This document shows positions 26,716-36,394 of a stretch of DNA of 64,000 bases, one piece after another (position 1 is the stretch's first letter; every line of letters starts with the position of its first letter). Position numbers and translations under genes: made by a program. This DNA comes from UBA2033 sp035345875 (GTDB lineage: Bacteria; Spirochaetota; Leptospiria; Leptospirales; Leptospiraceae): contig DAORDH010000019.1 of NCBI GenBank assembly GCA_035345875.1, positions 42,923-106,922 of the forward strand, in the 5' to 3' direction. Below the pieces are notes generated by a model. The model saw only the letters and a list, made by a program, of their open reading frames with translations. It ran no database searches and had not been told where the DNA came from.

Positions 26716-27465
26716 CTAGGATAAAATTTTAGCAGCTTTTAAGAAAACTACGTAGTCCTCCAAAGACATAAAAAGGTTCGCTTTATCTGAAAGTTCAGAT
26801 CCAGCAATAATCTTTCCAAGATGTTTACCTGCAATGATTGAAATTTTTTTAGAACCAAATAAACCAACAATCTTTTCAAACATAGATACTTCATCCATTG
26901 TCATTTCGGGAATATCACGAATATCAATACAACATTGATTTAACTCAACAGTTCGTAGAAACTCCATATTAAATGTCTTTTTAACTTGGGGCAATACATA
27001 TTTATAAATTCCAGACTTAAAGGTTATTTTTGTAAGACCAGGTGTTGGGTTTTCTATGAGAATATGATTTTTGCGTGTCATGATTTGATCACTTTGATTC
27101 TCTTTTGAAATCTCCATGAGTTCTTTCACTTTATCAAGGAGTCTATGTTTATCAAGTGGCTGCACTAAATAAGCGTTAATACCCAACTTAAAACCATTTT
27201 CAATGTCCGATCTTTTTTGTTCTTTATAGATTCCGAGTATCGGAATGTTCTTAGTGTTTGAATTCTTTTTAAAGAATTGAATTGTATCAATTAATTCTTT
27301 GTCGATTTTTTTTATACCAATCATTAATAAATCGGGAGTTGCTGTTTTTACATAATCCATTCCCTTTTTAAATTCATTTGCTTTGACAAAATTATATTTT
27401 GCACCAGACAATAAACTTTCTGTGTTATCAAGATATTCTGATTCAGGATCTATTGCAATTATCAC
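26716..27465 (-). CDS. Pseudo-receiver with C-terminal STAS-like domain
   Basis: 249 aa from the GTG at 27465; this second GTG is preferred because GAGGA sits seven bases before it, while the first GTG at 27471 is only one base from it. Residues 1-120 have the receiver fold, but the phospho-accepting Asp position reads LLMIGIKK, so it cannot be phosphorylated in the normal way; VQPLDK keeps the Lys-Pro region. Residues about 135-249 look like a STAS/anti-sigma-antagonist domain (CCIDIRDIPEMTMDEVSMF). A protein-interaction regulator. Convergent with ppx/gppA with no gap. Confidence 0.65.
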   Translation of the reverse strand: MIIAIDPESEYLDNTESLLSGAKYNFVKANEFKKGMDYVKTATPDLLMIGIKKIDKELIDTIQFFKKNSNTKNIPILGIYKEQKRSDIENGFKLGINAYLVQPLDKHRLLDKVKELMEISKENQSDQIMTRKNHILIENPTPGLTKITFKSGIYKYVLPQVKKTFNMEFLRTVELNQCCIDIRDIPEMTMDEVSMFEKIVGLFGSKKISIIAGKHLGKIIAGSELSDKANLFMSLEDYVVFLKAAKILS

Positions 27466-27630
27466 TTCCACGTCCTCGTCCTAGGTTTACTTCATAAAGT
27501 TGCCACTATATAATTGATTTCTGAGAGTATTGCAAGCAGTTTTTATTAAATTTTTGTGAAAAAACTTTTATAGAACAAACTTAATTCTATATTTTTGCAA
27601 TTTTTACTCAAAATTAACTCGGAGAGAGAA

Positions 27631-28755
27631 TTATTTTGAATAAATACGATTAGAATTTGTTTTCTCATTTTCTCTTAGAATATTTAATTTTGCAGATTTG
27701 TCGGGATAGTAATAAGAAGATGCTCCATAAATTAGTATACTCACCGTGATTCCTAAAGTAGCAAGCAATACATCTTTACTGACTTGTCGAAAGGTCTGTA
27801 AATAGGGTCTGTCTTCTCTCGTAACTAAATGAAGTATAATCTCACGTCCAGCGAGTAGACCTAAAAAAACCCAAGTCGTAGACATTGGAATTGTGCTTTG
27901 TAATTGAAATGTGAACAAAACAATTCCATAAGCAAAGTCTACCAGCGTAGCAGCTTTGGAATAAGCAATGTCAGATTTTTCAGACACCACTTCTTGAATA
28001 GTTCCACCATTGGATCGAATAATAATAGTAATTGCAAAGCAAATAATCATCACCGCAAAAAGGAATTCCGACAAAGACAATTTTCTGGGAAGATAGATTG
28101 CAATGTTTGCAGTATCTTGCAAAAGCCAAGCAATCCAAAGAAAAGCGGTGGAAGCCCACTGAAGACTTGCCCACTTTTTCTCCTTTGCCAGTTCTGGCTC
28201 AAATTCAATTAAATACTCTTCTCGATTGTAATAGGAATGGATTCCCCAAAAAGCCATCGCAAATAGAAATGCAATGATATAACAAGAGAATGATTTATTA
28301 AGCATTTTCTCAATATTGCTATTTCCTCCGAAAAGACCAAGGATTAGAAATGTAGTGGAAATAGGAGCTTTTAGGCGGGTAATAATGACTAGAACTATAG
28401 GAGCCATCAATTGAAGAATATTGAACTGATTCACTTCTGAAAAAGTATTTAGCCGTTTAAAATGAATTTCTCCATCGTATCGCATCCAACCATATAGATG
28501 GACTGCTATTAAAAGCCCCCCTAGCATTGCCACTTTGGGAAACCAATGAACTTTTCTTTTACTTTCGATAAAAGTTCCAACTGTCTGAATTGCATCATTG
28601 CCCGCAACAGAAAAGGCAGCTACAGCAAATGCCATCCAACCTAAATAATAATGAGATACTCCATAAAAATATCCGAACAGAATCAGTAATGCTGTGAATA
28701 TAGTTATAGAATAAAACCGAATTTCATCGGCAGTGGATGGCTTGGGATTTTTCAT
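27631..28755 (-). CDS. PiT-family inorganic phosphate transporter-like protein
   Basis: 374 aa, about ten membrane helices. The N-terminal signature AGNDAIQTVGTFIESKR corresponds to the GANDVANAFGT box of PiT proteins, and the second half has a related STTWVFLGLLAGREI segment. Low-affinity phosphate (metal-phosphate) symport is expected. The N-terminal repeat is well kept; the second repeat is divergent. AAGGTAAC before the ATG. Near ppx/gppA, which would fit a phosphate-handling neighbourhood, though on the opposite strand. Confidence 0.8.
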   Translation of the reverse strand: MKNPKPSTADEIRFYSITIFTALLILFGYFYGVSHYYLGWMAFAVAAFSVAGNDAIQTVGTFIESKRKVHWFPKVAMLGGLLIAVHLYGWMRYDGEIHFKRLNTFSEVNQFNILQLMAPIVLVIITRLKAPISTTFLILGLFGGNSNIEKMLNKSFSCYIIAFLFAMAFWGIHSYYNREEYLIEFEPELAKEKKWASLQWASTAFLWIAWLLQDTANIAIYLPRKLSLSEFLFAVMIICFAITIIIRSNGGTIQEVVSEKSDIAYSKAATLVDFAYGIVLFTFQLQSTIPMSTTWVFLGLLAGREIILHLVTREDRPYLQTFRQVSKDVLLATLGITVSILIYGASSYYYPDKSAKLNILRENEKTNSNRIYSK

Positions 28756-28854
28756 TTTTGTTACCTTAGGGATAGTATTCAGGATAATTATTACAAATTA
28801 ATTACAAGGAAAATACAGGGATATATTTCCTAAGGTATAAAAATCAATTGGATT

Positions 28855-28936
<82 letters not shown>

Positions 28937-29101
28937 TATTGAAACTGGAATCTATCATTTAATTGCAAGTGTTTTAGTCATTCCATTTTTCCCTAAAATG
29001 CCCTCATTCAGAAAGAAGATAGGTTGCTGTTTTTATTGCTAAGTCAAAATATTTCTGGAAATAGAGTTGAAAAATAAAATTGATCCATTACTTTTACCGC
29101 C

Positions 29102-29515
29102 ATGAAATTTCCTTTAGAAGATATCTTGATTTTATCGTCTGCAATGTCTTTTGGTGCCGGAGTATTTTTCCTCTATTCCTATTATGTAAATAAAAAAGCA
29201 AATGCGAATCTATCAATTGCTCCAGGAACTTTAGAAGAACAATTGGTTCATCTCGGTAAAAACTATTATGAAATTGGTCGGGAAGAGAATTCAGACACAA
29301 TCAAAATCAACTCTAAAAAAGTAAGCAGAAGACACGCAATACTCAGAAAAAAGTTTGGAAAGTTTTATATAACAGACGTTAGTTCCACAAATGGAACTTT
29401 TTTAAATAATCGAAAAATAGAACCTTTTGAAGAATACCAATTGTTTAATGAAGATGAAATCCGTATTGGTGGAGTTATGTTAAAATTTTATAATCTTACA
29501 AACCAAAGCTTTTAG
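29102..29515 (+). CDS. Membrane-anchored FHA domain protein
   Basis: 137 aa. One N-terminal hydrophobic helix (about 7-29) followed directly by a forkhead-associated domain: YYEIGREENSD, KKVSRRHAILRK and DVSSTNGTFLNNRKI with the GR, SRRH and NG residues that bind phosphothreonine. The cytosolic FHA side recruits a phosphorylated partner to the membrane; no Ser/Thr kinase is in the window. Similar FHA-anchor proteins occur in secretion and cell-shape systems. Confidence 0.88.
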   Translation: MKFPLEDILILSSAMSFGAGVFFLYSYYVNKKANANLSIAPGTLEEQLVHLGKNYYEIGREENSDTIKINSKKVSRRHAILRKKFGKFYITDVSSTNGTFLNNRKIEPFEEYQLFNEDEIRIGGVMLKFYNLTNQSF

Positions 29516-29770
29516 ATTGTATAGAAAAACTTGTCTCTATTTTTTAGATCCAGAATCGGTAGTGAATAAAGAGTCATATATTCCAAGATTTGATGCATTT
29601 TAAATACATCTTTTATCAGATTAAATCAAAATATTTTTTCAAAATAGCAAGCGGATAAACAAAATTACCTCTTTCTATTTTTTAATCCTTTTACCTACTT
29701 TCTTTTATAAAAAACTTGTAAACTTCTTTGCCAGCTGAAAACATTCGTAAAAAGGATTCTTTTTTAGTAA

Positions 29771-31624
29771 ATGAAATATTTAAATAAATTAATTGAAAAT
29801 ATTAGTTCTGCCTCAATACTTCCTGATGATTCTCTTCAACTTAGAATAAATAAGAAGTTAATCAGTATTATCTCCTTCTTTATTACGATCAGTGGTTTGC
29901 TATGGGGTGTGATGTATATCGCTCTAGAATTCTATCTTGCGGCTATTTCTCCTATATTATATTCAGTCATCATTGGATTTTCCTTAATTCTATTTCGAAA
30001 GAATAAAAATTTTGATAGATTTGTAAAAACTCAACTTCTAATGATTCTAATTCTACCCTTTTCCCTTCAATGGTCATTGGGTGGATTTGAAAATTCAGGA
30101 GCCGTTATGGTATGGGCAATACTAGGTCCTTTCGGTTCCCTTATCTTCCAAGAGAATAAAGATGCTATTTTTTGTTTCTTACTTTATTTATTATTCCTTT
30201 TAGTTTCTATTCTTCAAAATTTATATTTTCCTTTTGAAAGTATCCCAGAGAGCATTAAAATTCTTTTCTTTGGACTCAATATATCCTTTGTTTCTATTTT
30301 TTCTTTTTTTACGATGCTTCACTTTGTTAACGTTTCCAAAAAAGAACATGAGAGAGAAGCTCTGCTAAACCAGCAAAGAGAGATCATTGACTCACAAAAA
30401 AAAATAACAGAATCATACGCTCGTTTTGTTCCAATGGAATTTTTATCTTTTTTAGGTAAAGACTCCATAGAAGACACCATGCTAGGAGACTTTATAGATG
30501 ATGAGTTAACCGTTTTGTTTTCCGATATTAGAGGGTTTACAACTCTATCTGAATCGATGGAATCCCATGAATTAATGAAATTCCTAAATTCTTATCTCTC
30601 CGAAGTATCTCCAATCATTAAATCTAATTTTGGAATTATTGATAAATTCATTGGCGATGCAATCATGGCAATTTTCCCACAGTCTCCGCTAAATGCTTTA
30701 TATGCGTCTATTGAATTAATTCAAAAGATTCGAAGTTTAAATGAGTCGCTTGAGCAATTTAAAATAAATAAAATTCATATTGGGATTGGAATGCATACGG
30801 GAAAAATGACTGTTGGAACGATAGGTTCCGATACAAGAATGGATACAACGGTTGTAGGCGACGCAGTCAACCTTGCTTCCAGAATAGAAGCATTAACAAA
30901 AGTTTTTCATGTTCCAATTTTAATATCAGAACAATTTTATAAACTACTAGATGCAGAGGATACACAATACATAAGAGAAATAGATATCACTTCTGTGAAA
31001 GGTAAATCACAGCCTGTTAAAATATTTGAAGTGTTCGGTGCAGATCCACCAGATATAATTCAAAAGAAACTGGAAACAAAAAATACTTTAATGGAAGCAA
31101 TTCATCTTTTTAGAGAGGGAAAATGGAATGAAGCTAAAAATCTTTTTACTGCCTGTCAAAAAAAATGCCCAGAAGATCCAATTCCTGTGATTTATATCAA
31201 TCGATGTGAAAATCTGAAGAATGAGAACAAGGCAAAAATTATTCAATCCATCGAGGATCTAAAGCAAAAACAAAAAACAGTTTTGATTGTAGATGACAAT
31301 TCAGCCATGCTCGAAGTTCTACAATTCAAAATTAGGAAAAATAAATACTATGCAATCACAGCAAATAACGGACTAGATGCGATTCAGAAATACGAACAAT
31401 TTTCTCCTGAAGTTATTTTGACTGATTTATATATGCCAGATATGAATGGCTTTGATGCAGCAAAGAAAATTTTAGAAATTGCAAACAGAAGAAAAGAACC
31501 AGTTAAAATTATATTTATCACAAGTGAAGATTCAGATGAAATAAAAGAAGAAATTCTAAAAAATGGCTATTCTTTTTTACCTAAACCAATAAACTATACA
31601 GAATTGTTTAATCAACTATCGTAG
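29771..31624 (+). CDS. Membrane class III adenylate cyclase with C-terminal receiver
   Basis: 617 aa. About six membrane helices (28-190), a short coiled coil, then the cyclase domain with metal Asp residues in FSDIRGFTTLSES (D252) and KFIGDAIMAIF, the Lys expected for adenine recognition in that same motif, and VVGDAVNLASR. A tetratricopeptide-like helical stretch follows, then a receiver domain from about 508 (VLIVDDNSAM, LTDLYMPDMNG with D552, Thr in FITSED, Lys in PKPINY). The receiver follows the catalytic domain, so phosphorylation probably tunes cAMP synthesis. Kinase partner not identified. Confidence 0.92.
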   Translation: MKYLNKLIENISSASILPDDSLQLRINKKLISIISFFITISGLLWGVMYIALEFYLAAISPILYSVIIGFSLILFRKNKNFDRFVKTQLLMILILPFSLQWSLGGFENSGAVMVWAILGPFGSLIFQENKDAIFCFLLYLLFLLVSILQNLYFPFESIPESIKILFFGLNISFVSIFSFFTMLHFVNVSKKEHEREALLNQQREIIDSQKKITESYARFVPMEFLSFLGKDSIEDTMLGDFIDDELTVLFSDIRGFTTLSESMESHELMKFLNSYLSEVSPIIKSNFGIIDKFIGDAIMAIFPQSPLNALYASIELIQKIRSLNESLEQFKINKIHIGIGMHTGKMTVGTIGSDTRMDTTVVGDAVNLASRIEALTKVFHVPILISEQFYKLLDAEDTQYIREIDITSVKGKSQPVKIFEVFGADPPDIIQKKLETKNTLMEAIHLFREGKWNEAKNLFTACQKKCPEDPIPVIYINRCENLKNENKAKIIQSIEDLKQKQKTVLIVDDNSAMLEVLQFKIRKNKYYAITANNGLDAIQKYEQFSPEVILTDLYMPDMNGFDAAKKILEIANRRKEPVKIIFITSEDSDEIKEEILKNGYSFLPKPINYTELFNQLS

Positions 31625-31656
31625 AATTGAATAGTCATTAAAATCGAAAAACTAAC

Positions 31657-32109
31657 ATGCATTATCCGCTTATTAAACTTATTCATATACTCAGTGCGAC
31701 GCTCATGATTGGAACTGGATTTGGAAGTGCTTTCTATTTATATTTCACATACAAAAAAGGAAATGTGGGAACCGTTCGTGATGTATTAAAATTAGTAATA
31801 CTAGCCGATACAATCTTTACAACGCCTTCTGTGTTCTTGCAGCTGATTACAGGTATTTTACTTACAGAAATGATCGGATTAACATTTAGTAAATGGTTTT
31901 GGGAGGTAATGGGTATTAGCCTCATCGTATTCGTGCTTTGGGTAAGAGCTGCCTTCATTCAACTCAGACTTAGAAAAATTTTAGAACAGGAAAATGAAAT
32001 TACAGATAAATTTCATAGAGAAATGAAAATATGGTTCTATTTAGGAATTCCTTCTTTCTCGGCTTCTATGCTAATTTATTATATGATGGTTTTTAAGGTA
32101 ACATTTTAA
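31657..32109 (+). CDS. DUF2269-type small membrane protein
   Basis: 150 aa with four membrane helices. MHYPLIKLIHILSATLMIGTG at the N-terminus and an internal GISLIVFVLWVRAAFIQLRL fit the DUF2269 family of predicted integral membrane proteins. Stop is directly followed by the ATG of the SDR-DoxX gene (no gap), so the two are almost certainly co-expressed. Function unknown. Confidence 0.75.
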   Translation: MHYPLIKLIHILSATLMIGTGFGSAFYLYFTYKKGNVGTVRDVLKLVILADTIFTTPSVFLQLITGILLTEMIGLTFSKWFWEVMGISLIVFVLWVRAAFIQLRLRKILEQENEITDKFHREMKIWFYLGIPSFSASMLIYYMMVFKVTF

Positions 32110-33333
32110 ATGCATATTTTAATTCTAGGCGCAACTGGTTTTATTGGAAATCATATCTTTCATTCTCTTGCTACAAAGCATAAAGTGAGTATTGCAGGAA
32201 GACAAGCGATAGGTAGTTATCCTCACTGGCATTTTCTAGATTTTACAAAAGAAGAAGATTGGAACTCTATTCTAGATGGAGTGGATCTTGTAATCAATTG
32301 CATTGGTAGTATTGAAGGAAATCTGACTCAGATTCAAAGGACAGGTCCTATTCATTTTTATAAACTCTGCACTCAGAAAAAAATACGAATTCTTCACATA
32401 TCTGCTATCGGAGCAGATTCTACAAATCCAAAAACAGAATTTCTACAAACAAAAAAAGAAACAGATGATTTTCTTCTGAACTATGAAAATGCAAAGATTC
32501 TCTATCCAGCAATAGTAATTGGAAAAGAGGGAAAAAGCACTCAGTTCTTTACAGAGCTTGCGTCTCTTCCGATTGCCTTTCTTCCAAAGAATTTAAATCC
32601 TCCAACGATTCACATTCGTCAACTTACGTCTCTTGTCTCAGATGTAGTAGAGAATTTTGCAAACTACCCAAAGCAAATTTTTGCAGTCGCAAAAGAAGAA
32701 TCCTTTCTAGAACTGTTAAAAAAGATCAATCCTAGAAAGCGGATAACAGTGAATATCCCTCTATTTCTACCCAAGCTAGTATTTACAATCTTTCCTAAAT
32801 TAAAAATTGGAATTTTTTCTAAAGATATGTTTACATTGCTAGAAGATCTTCCAACAGAAAAATACTACAATCATCCTGCTAATTTTACAAACCTGTCTTT
32901 TAAAGATCCAATTCAAGAAAAGAAAACGACGGATTTAATTGACCCAAAAGAACTGATTCAATCCCAATCTATTCCTTATTTTTTAGGGCTAATCAGTGTT
33001 AGCTTCATTTGGATTTGGTCTGCGATTAGCTCTCTTATTTCTTGGGATCTAAGCAATCAAATCATGAAAGAAATCATTCCAAATGATTTAATCTCCGCTT
33101 TTTCGATCTACTTGGGATGCTTTGTTGATATTGTTTTAGGAATCACAATGTTCTATGAAAAACTAAGAAGTCCAGTTTTAAAACTCCAAATTTTAATCAT
33201 TGCAACCTATACAATTATACTTTCTATCTTTGCACCGCATTATTGGCTTCATACACTGGGTGTTATAGGAAAGAATATTCCACTTCTAGCACTCATCTAC
33301 TATCTATTACAAAAAGAAAATGAAACAAAATAA
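32110..33333 (+). CDS. SDR/NmrA-like NAD(P)-binding protein fused to DoxX-like membrane domain
   Basis: 407 aa. Residues 1-280 are an atypical short-chain dehydrogenase (GATGFIGNHI cofactor loop at the N-terminus; NCIGSIEG and HISAIGADS further in) resembling complex-I NDUFA9-type proteins. Residues about 285-405 contain four hydrophobic helices of DoxX-like type. This fusion is found in other bacteria; the reaction is not established. Starts at the base after the DUF2269 stop and overlaps dgkA by 14 bases. Confidence 0.8.
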   Translation: MHILILGATGFIGNHIFHSLATKHKVSIAGRQAIGSYPHWHFLDFTKEEDWNSILDGVDLVINCIGSIEGNLTQIQRTGPIHFYKLCTQKKIRILHISAIGADSTNPKTEFLQTKKETDDFLLNYENAKILYPAIVIGKEGKSTQFFTELASLPIAFLPKNLNPPTIHIRQLTSLVSDVVENFANYPKQIFAVAKEESFLELLKKINPRKRITVNIPLFLPKLVFTIFPKLKIGIFSKDMFTLLEDLPTEKYYNHPANFTNLSFKDPIQEKKTTDLIDPKELIQSQSIPYFLGLISVSFIWIWSAISSLISWDLSNQIMKEIIPNDLISAFSIYLGCFVDIVLGITMFYEKLRSPVLKLQILIIATYTIILSIFAPHYWLHTLGVIGKNIPLLALIYYLLQKENETK

Positions 33334-33694
33334 ATTCTCTATCAAAAAAAGGCTAGAAAGCTTTTCCTATGCTTGGAATGGGATTCTTCTTTTAATCAAA
33401 GAAGAGCATAACGCACGGATTCATTTATTTGCAGCTTTTCTTGCGATCTCTCTTGGTTTTTACTTTTCCCTTTCTTCGATAGAGTGGATTTGTTTACTTA
33501 TTACAATTGGGCTTGTAATTTCACTCGAGGCAGTAAATTCTGCTATTGAGAATATAGCCGACTTCATTTCTCCAGAACGTCATAAACAGATCAAAAAAAT
33601 AAAAGATCTTTCCGCTGGAGCGGTTTTAATTGTAGCGATTGTCGCCTTTGTAGTTGGTTTAATCCTCTTTCTCCCAAAGGTGAATCTGAAATAA
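33320..33694 (+). CDS. dgkA: Diacylglycerol / undecaprenol kinase
   Basis: 124 aa, three membrane helices. Core family motif EAVNSAIENIADFISPE followed by KIKDLSAGAVLI is intact, with the catalytic Glu in the first. Phosphorylates diacylglycerol or undecaprenol for lipid recycling in the inner membrane. Overlaps the previous gene by 14 bases, part of the 31.6-34.4 kb membrane gene run. Confidence 0.93.
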   Translation: MKQNKFSIKKRLESFSYAWNGILLLIKEEHNARIHLFAAFLAISLGFYFSLSSIEWICLLITIGLVISLEAVNSAIENIADFISPERHKQIKKIKDLSAGAVLIVAIVAFVVGLILFLPKVNLK

Positions 33695-33731
33695 CGAACA
33701 TGACGCAAAATTGATAGCATAAGGAATAAAG

Positions 33732-34409
33732 ATGATTCTAAAAATATTAAAAGACAAAAACCGATTTCACGAAACTCTTTTTATGGGGATAATATCCGTT
33801 ATCTGCTTTGGCTTTTCGATCTTTCGATTTTTCTATACAGAGACAAAGGTTTTTCTATTTCTAAATTGGAATCTATTTCTTGCTTTTATTCCCTGGGCTG
33901 TAACAAGCATTGCAATTCTAAAACCTAAACTACAAGACTATAAGCTAACAGTCTTTATCCTCTTATCTGTATGGCTCCTTTTCTTTCCGAATGCACCGTA
34001 TATATTTACAGATTTATTTCATCTTAGACTCAATTCTAAAATGCCAAAGTGGTTTGATTTAATTTTAATCCTTTCTTTTGCATGGACGGGTTTACTCTTT
34101 GGTCTTTTAAGTCTTTGGGATATAGAAAGTATTTTAAGTAAATTTTTTAGTTCTATCTGGATTCGAGTGATATCGATTTGTCTTTTATTTATCAGTAGTT
34201 TTGGAATTTACTTAGGAAGATATTTAAGATGGAATAGTTGGGATATTATCCAAGATCCTTTCGGACTTTTACAAGACATAGGAGACCGGATTGTAAACCC
34301 AACCGATCATCCTAAGACTTGGGGAGTAACGCTTTTTATGGGAATTTTTTTAACCATTGTTTATTTAAGTTTTTCAATTATCCAAAAAAGAAATTCTCGC
34401 AATAGCTAA
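33732..34409 (+). CDS. DUF1361 membrane protein
   Basis: 225 aa, about six or seven membrane helices. Contains LNWNLFLAFIPWAV and WLLFFPNAPYIFTDLFHL, the recognisable core of DUF1361. AAGGA ribosome site before the ATG. Last gene of the run that begins at 31657; ends two bases before the convergent DsbA-like gene. No function established for the family. Confidence 0.82.
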   Translation: MILKILKDKNRFHETLFMGIISVICFGFSIFRFFYTETKVFLFLNWNLFLAFIPWAVTSIAILKPKLQDYKLTVFILLSVWLLFFPNAPYIFTDLFHLRLNSKMPKWFDLILILSFAWTGLLFGLLSLWDIESILSKFFSSIWIRVISICLLFISSFGIYLGRYLRWNSWDIIQDPFGLLQDIGDRIVNPTDHPKTWGVTLFMGIFLTIVYLSFSIIQKRNSRNS

Positions 34410-34411
34410 AA

Positions 34412-35041
34412 TCAGTTTCCTGCTTGGTCGAGTGCTTGTAAAAATACAGAAGAATCTTGTGCGCCAGAGACTCCAACCTTACGGTTGAATACAAAAAAAG
34501 GAACACCTCTCAGTCCAAGGCTTTGGCCTTCTTCGATATCTGAAATTACCTGGTCAGAGTAAGAATCTTTTGAAAGTATTTCTAAAATTTCCTTTGGATC
34601 AAGACCAATCTCTTCGCCGAGAGAAGCAAGTGTTTCTGGATCGGAAAAATTTTTTCCTTCTGTAAAGTAAGCACGAAACAATCTTTCTTCGATTGCATCT
34701 CCCTTTCCTTTCTCTTTCGCATATTGTATAATTCTATGCGCGTCAAAAGAGTTAGCAACTACCGCTTTATCAAAATTGTATTCTAAACCAACAGACTTTG
34801 CCATATTCACAACATTTTCATGCATTCGCTTTGACCATTCAACTGTCTGCCCTTTTGCTTCTGCAAGATAGGTATAAATATCTTTACCTGCTTGGTATTT
34901 TATACTTGGATCTAATTGATAACTTTTCCAAACAACTTCTACATCTTCTTTATTGGGATATTTTTCAAGTGCCTCTTCAAATTTTCTTTTCCCTATATAG
35001 CAAAAAGGACACATGATATCCGACCAGATTTCTACTTTCAT
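34412..35041 (-). CDS. DsbA-family oxidoreductase (FrnE-like)
   Basis: 209 aa thioredoxin-fold protein. CPFC redox motif at residues 11-14 directly after the first strand, cis-Pro region GVPFFVFN near the C-terminus, and GVSGAQ typical of the FrnE/2-hydroxychromene isomerase branch. No signal peptide, so cytosolic. Likely a disulfide isomerase or glutathione-linked enzyme; the partner is unknown. Confidence 0.9.
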   Translation of the reverse strand: MKVEIWSDIMCPFCYIGKRKFEEALEKYPNKEDVEVVWKSYQLDPSIKYQAGKDIYTYLAEAKGQTVEWSKRMHENVVNMAKSVGLEYNFDKAVVANSFDAHRIIQYAKEKGKGDAIEERLFRAYFTEGKNFSDPETLASLGEEIGLDPKEILEILSKDSYSDQVISDIEEGQSLGLRGVPFFVFNRKVGVSGAQDSSVFLQALDQAGN

Positions 35042-35477
35042 GAATAAATGATTTCTTATCCCTGACTCCCGACAAGTGTTTTTTAATGGGTAGGGAGTAT
35101 TTTAAAGATTACCACCGATCGCTTCGCTAACACTGATGAACACCGATGTTCCCTATTTATCGTTTGCATCATAGTTTTGTTGTTTTATCATTCTTTACAA
35201 GCGGCTAATAGCAATAACACACAGATTCATCATTTTGACATTTTGTATTTCGGTTGTTTAGTTTTAATTCAACTTATAGACCACTTTTCATAAATAAGAT
35301 TCGCTATTTTTCACAAAGGTGGTATTCCCAATTGCCAAAACAGCATATTCGATTTCAAATCAGAATTTACTTTTGGCAATTGGTATAGTTTTGAGAAATA
35401 AATAGTAAGATTGTTTCTGAATCTGGAATCTGATATATCTATTTTATTCCTATCTATTCGTTAGTCGGTATCTCTAT
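35042..35477. repeat. Non-coding stretch with a dispersed repeat copy and a 13-bp inverted repeat
   Basis: About 435 bases without a gene, at the left edge of the accessory island. It contains a minus-oriented copy of the GTGGTAATC dispersed repeat at 35107-35148 and a perfect 13-bp inverted repeat (CCAATTGCCAAAA at 35328-35340, TTTTGGCAATTGG at 35371-35383) enclosing 30 bases. The latter may be the remains of a small mobile or structured element. Confidence 0.5.
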
Positions 35478-36068
35478 TTAAACATTTGAACAACTATTTT
35501 GTTTTTTCTTTTTTAATTTCCGAAGATTTTTTTGCAATAGAATAAATTTATTTTTAATCTTTGAAAAAACATCTGCTTTATTCTCATTCACAGACCATCT
35601 TTCTAACTCAGCTACATTAATTTCTTTCATTTCTGCAATCAGGAAAGCTTGTTCTAAGCATTGATTATCATTCCAATGATAATAAGCAGCAAGTCGATCC
35701 TTAATGGATTCGGTAGGTGAGATAATTTGCAACTCTCCTGTTTCATATTTTATTTTTATCACTTCTTTTACAGGCTCATCACCGACAGTCAATGGACCAA
35801 GTGGGAATTCGATAAAGAATTTAGTTTTAGGATTTTTAAAATATCTACTTTCCTCTACAAATCCAATCTTAGATAATATACTTTTAAGCTTTTGTCTGCT
35901 AGATGAAAGATTTTCTATAAAATCAAGGTCATAAGATTGATATCTATTTGAGGAATAAATTGAAACACATGCTCCACCAGAAAGTGTTGCATTGATTCCA
36001 TTCTCTCTTAGATGCGAGGAGACAAATGCAGCCAATTCGCCAATTGACATTTCATTAATTTCTTTCAT
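35478..36068 (-). CDS. Nucleotidyltransferase-like protein of a winged-helix/NTase pair
   Basis: 196 aa, cytosolic. TLSGGACVSIYSSNRYQSYD and then LDFIENL fits the nucleotidyltransferase fold seen in AbiEii/MenT-type toxins and their relatives (GG..S then D-x-D). SPTESIKDRLAAYYHWND is the conserved C-terminal helical signature of such proteins, and the tail is Lys-rich. Its ATG overlaps the stop of the winged-helix gene by four bases, so the two are translated as a unit. Possible toxin-antitoxin or regulatory pair; enzyme activity is not shown. Confidence 0.7.
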   Translation of the reverse strand: MKEINEMSIGELAAFVSSHLRENGINATLSGGACVSIYSSNRYQSYDLDFIENLSSSRQKLKSILSKIGFVEESRYFKNPKTKFFIEFPLGPLTVGDEPVKEVIKIKYETGELQIISPTESIKDRLAAYYHWNDNQCLEQAFLIAEMKEINVAELERWSVNENKADVFSKIKNKFILLQKNLRKLKKKKQNSCSNV

Positions 36069-36394
36069 AGAGGCTTTCCGCTTCGACGAGGTCTGCGTCG
36101 ATTTAAAAGTAAACTATCTTTTATTTCAGTTGGGTAAAATTCAAAAGCCTTTGCAAGAAGTTGCTTTAACTCTTTCAAAAACGGATAACGAGGGTTAAAG
36201 GCATACAGTTTTGTTTTACCAACTCTTTTCGAAAACAGAACGCTTCCAATTTCAAGTTTTTCCAATTGTCGCTGAATAGGTGTCAAATCAACTTTGTAAA
36301 AGCTATTAATCTCACGAGCATAACCTTCTTCTCGAATATACAAATAGATTAATACTTTTTCCCTCGTCATAGAACCAAGCAGTGTTTCTAACAT
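36065..36394 (-). CDS. Winged-helix DNA-binding protein paired with NTase
   Basis: 109 aa from the Met at 36394 (an earlier in-frame ATG exists at 36409). I prefer 36394 because TATAAA and a palindrome centred on it lie just upstream and because MLETLLGSMTREKVLIYL is the usual start of this helix-turn-helix type. The recognition region is around VDLTPIQRQLEKLEIGSVLF, with a beta-wing KRVGKTKLYAFN. First gene of a two-gene unit with the nucleotidyltransferase; probably represses its own promoter. Confidence 0.75.
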   Translation of the reverse strand: MLETLLGSMTREKVLIYLYIREEGYAREINSFYKVDLTPIQRQLEKLEIGSVLFSKRVGKTKLYAFNPRYPFLKELKQLLAKAFEFYPTEIKDSLLLNRRRPRRSGKPL

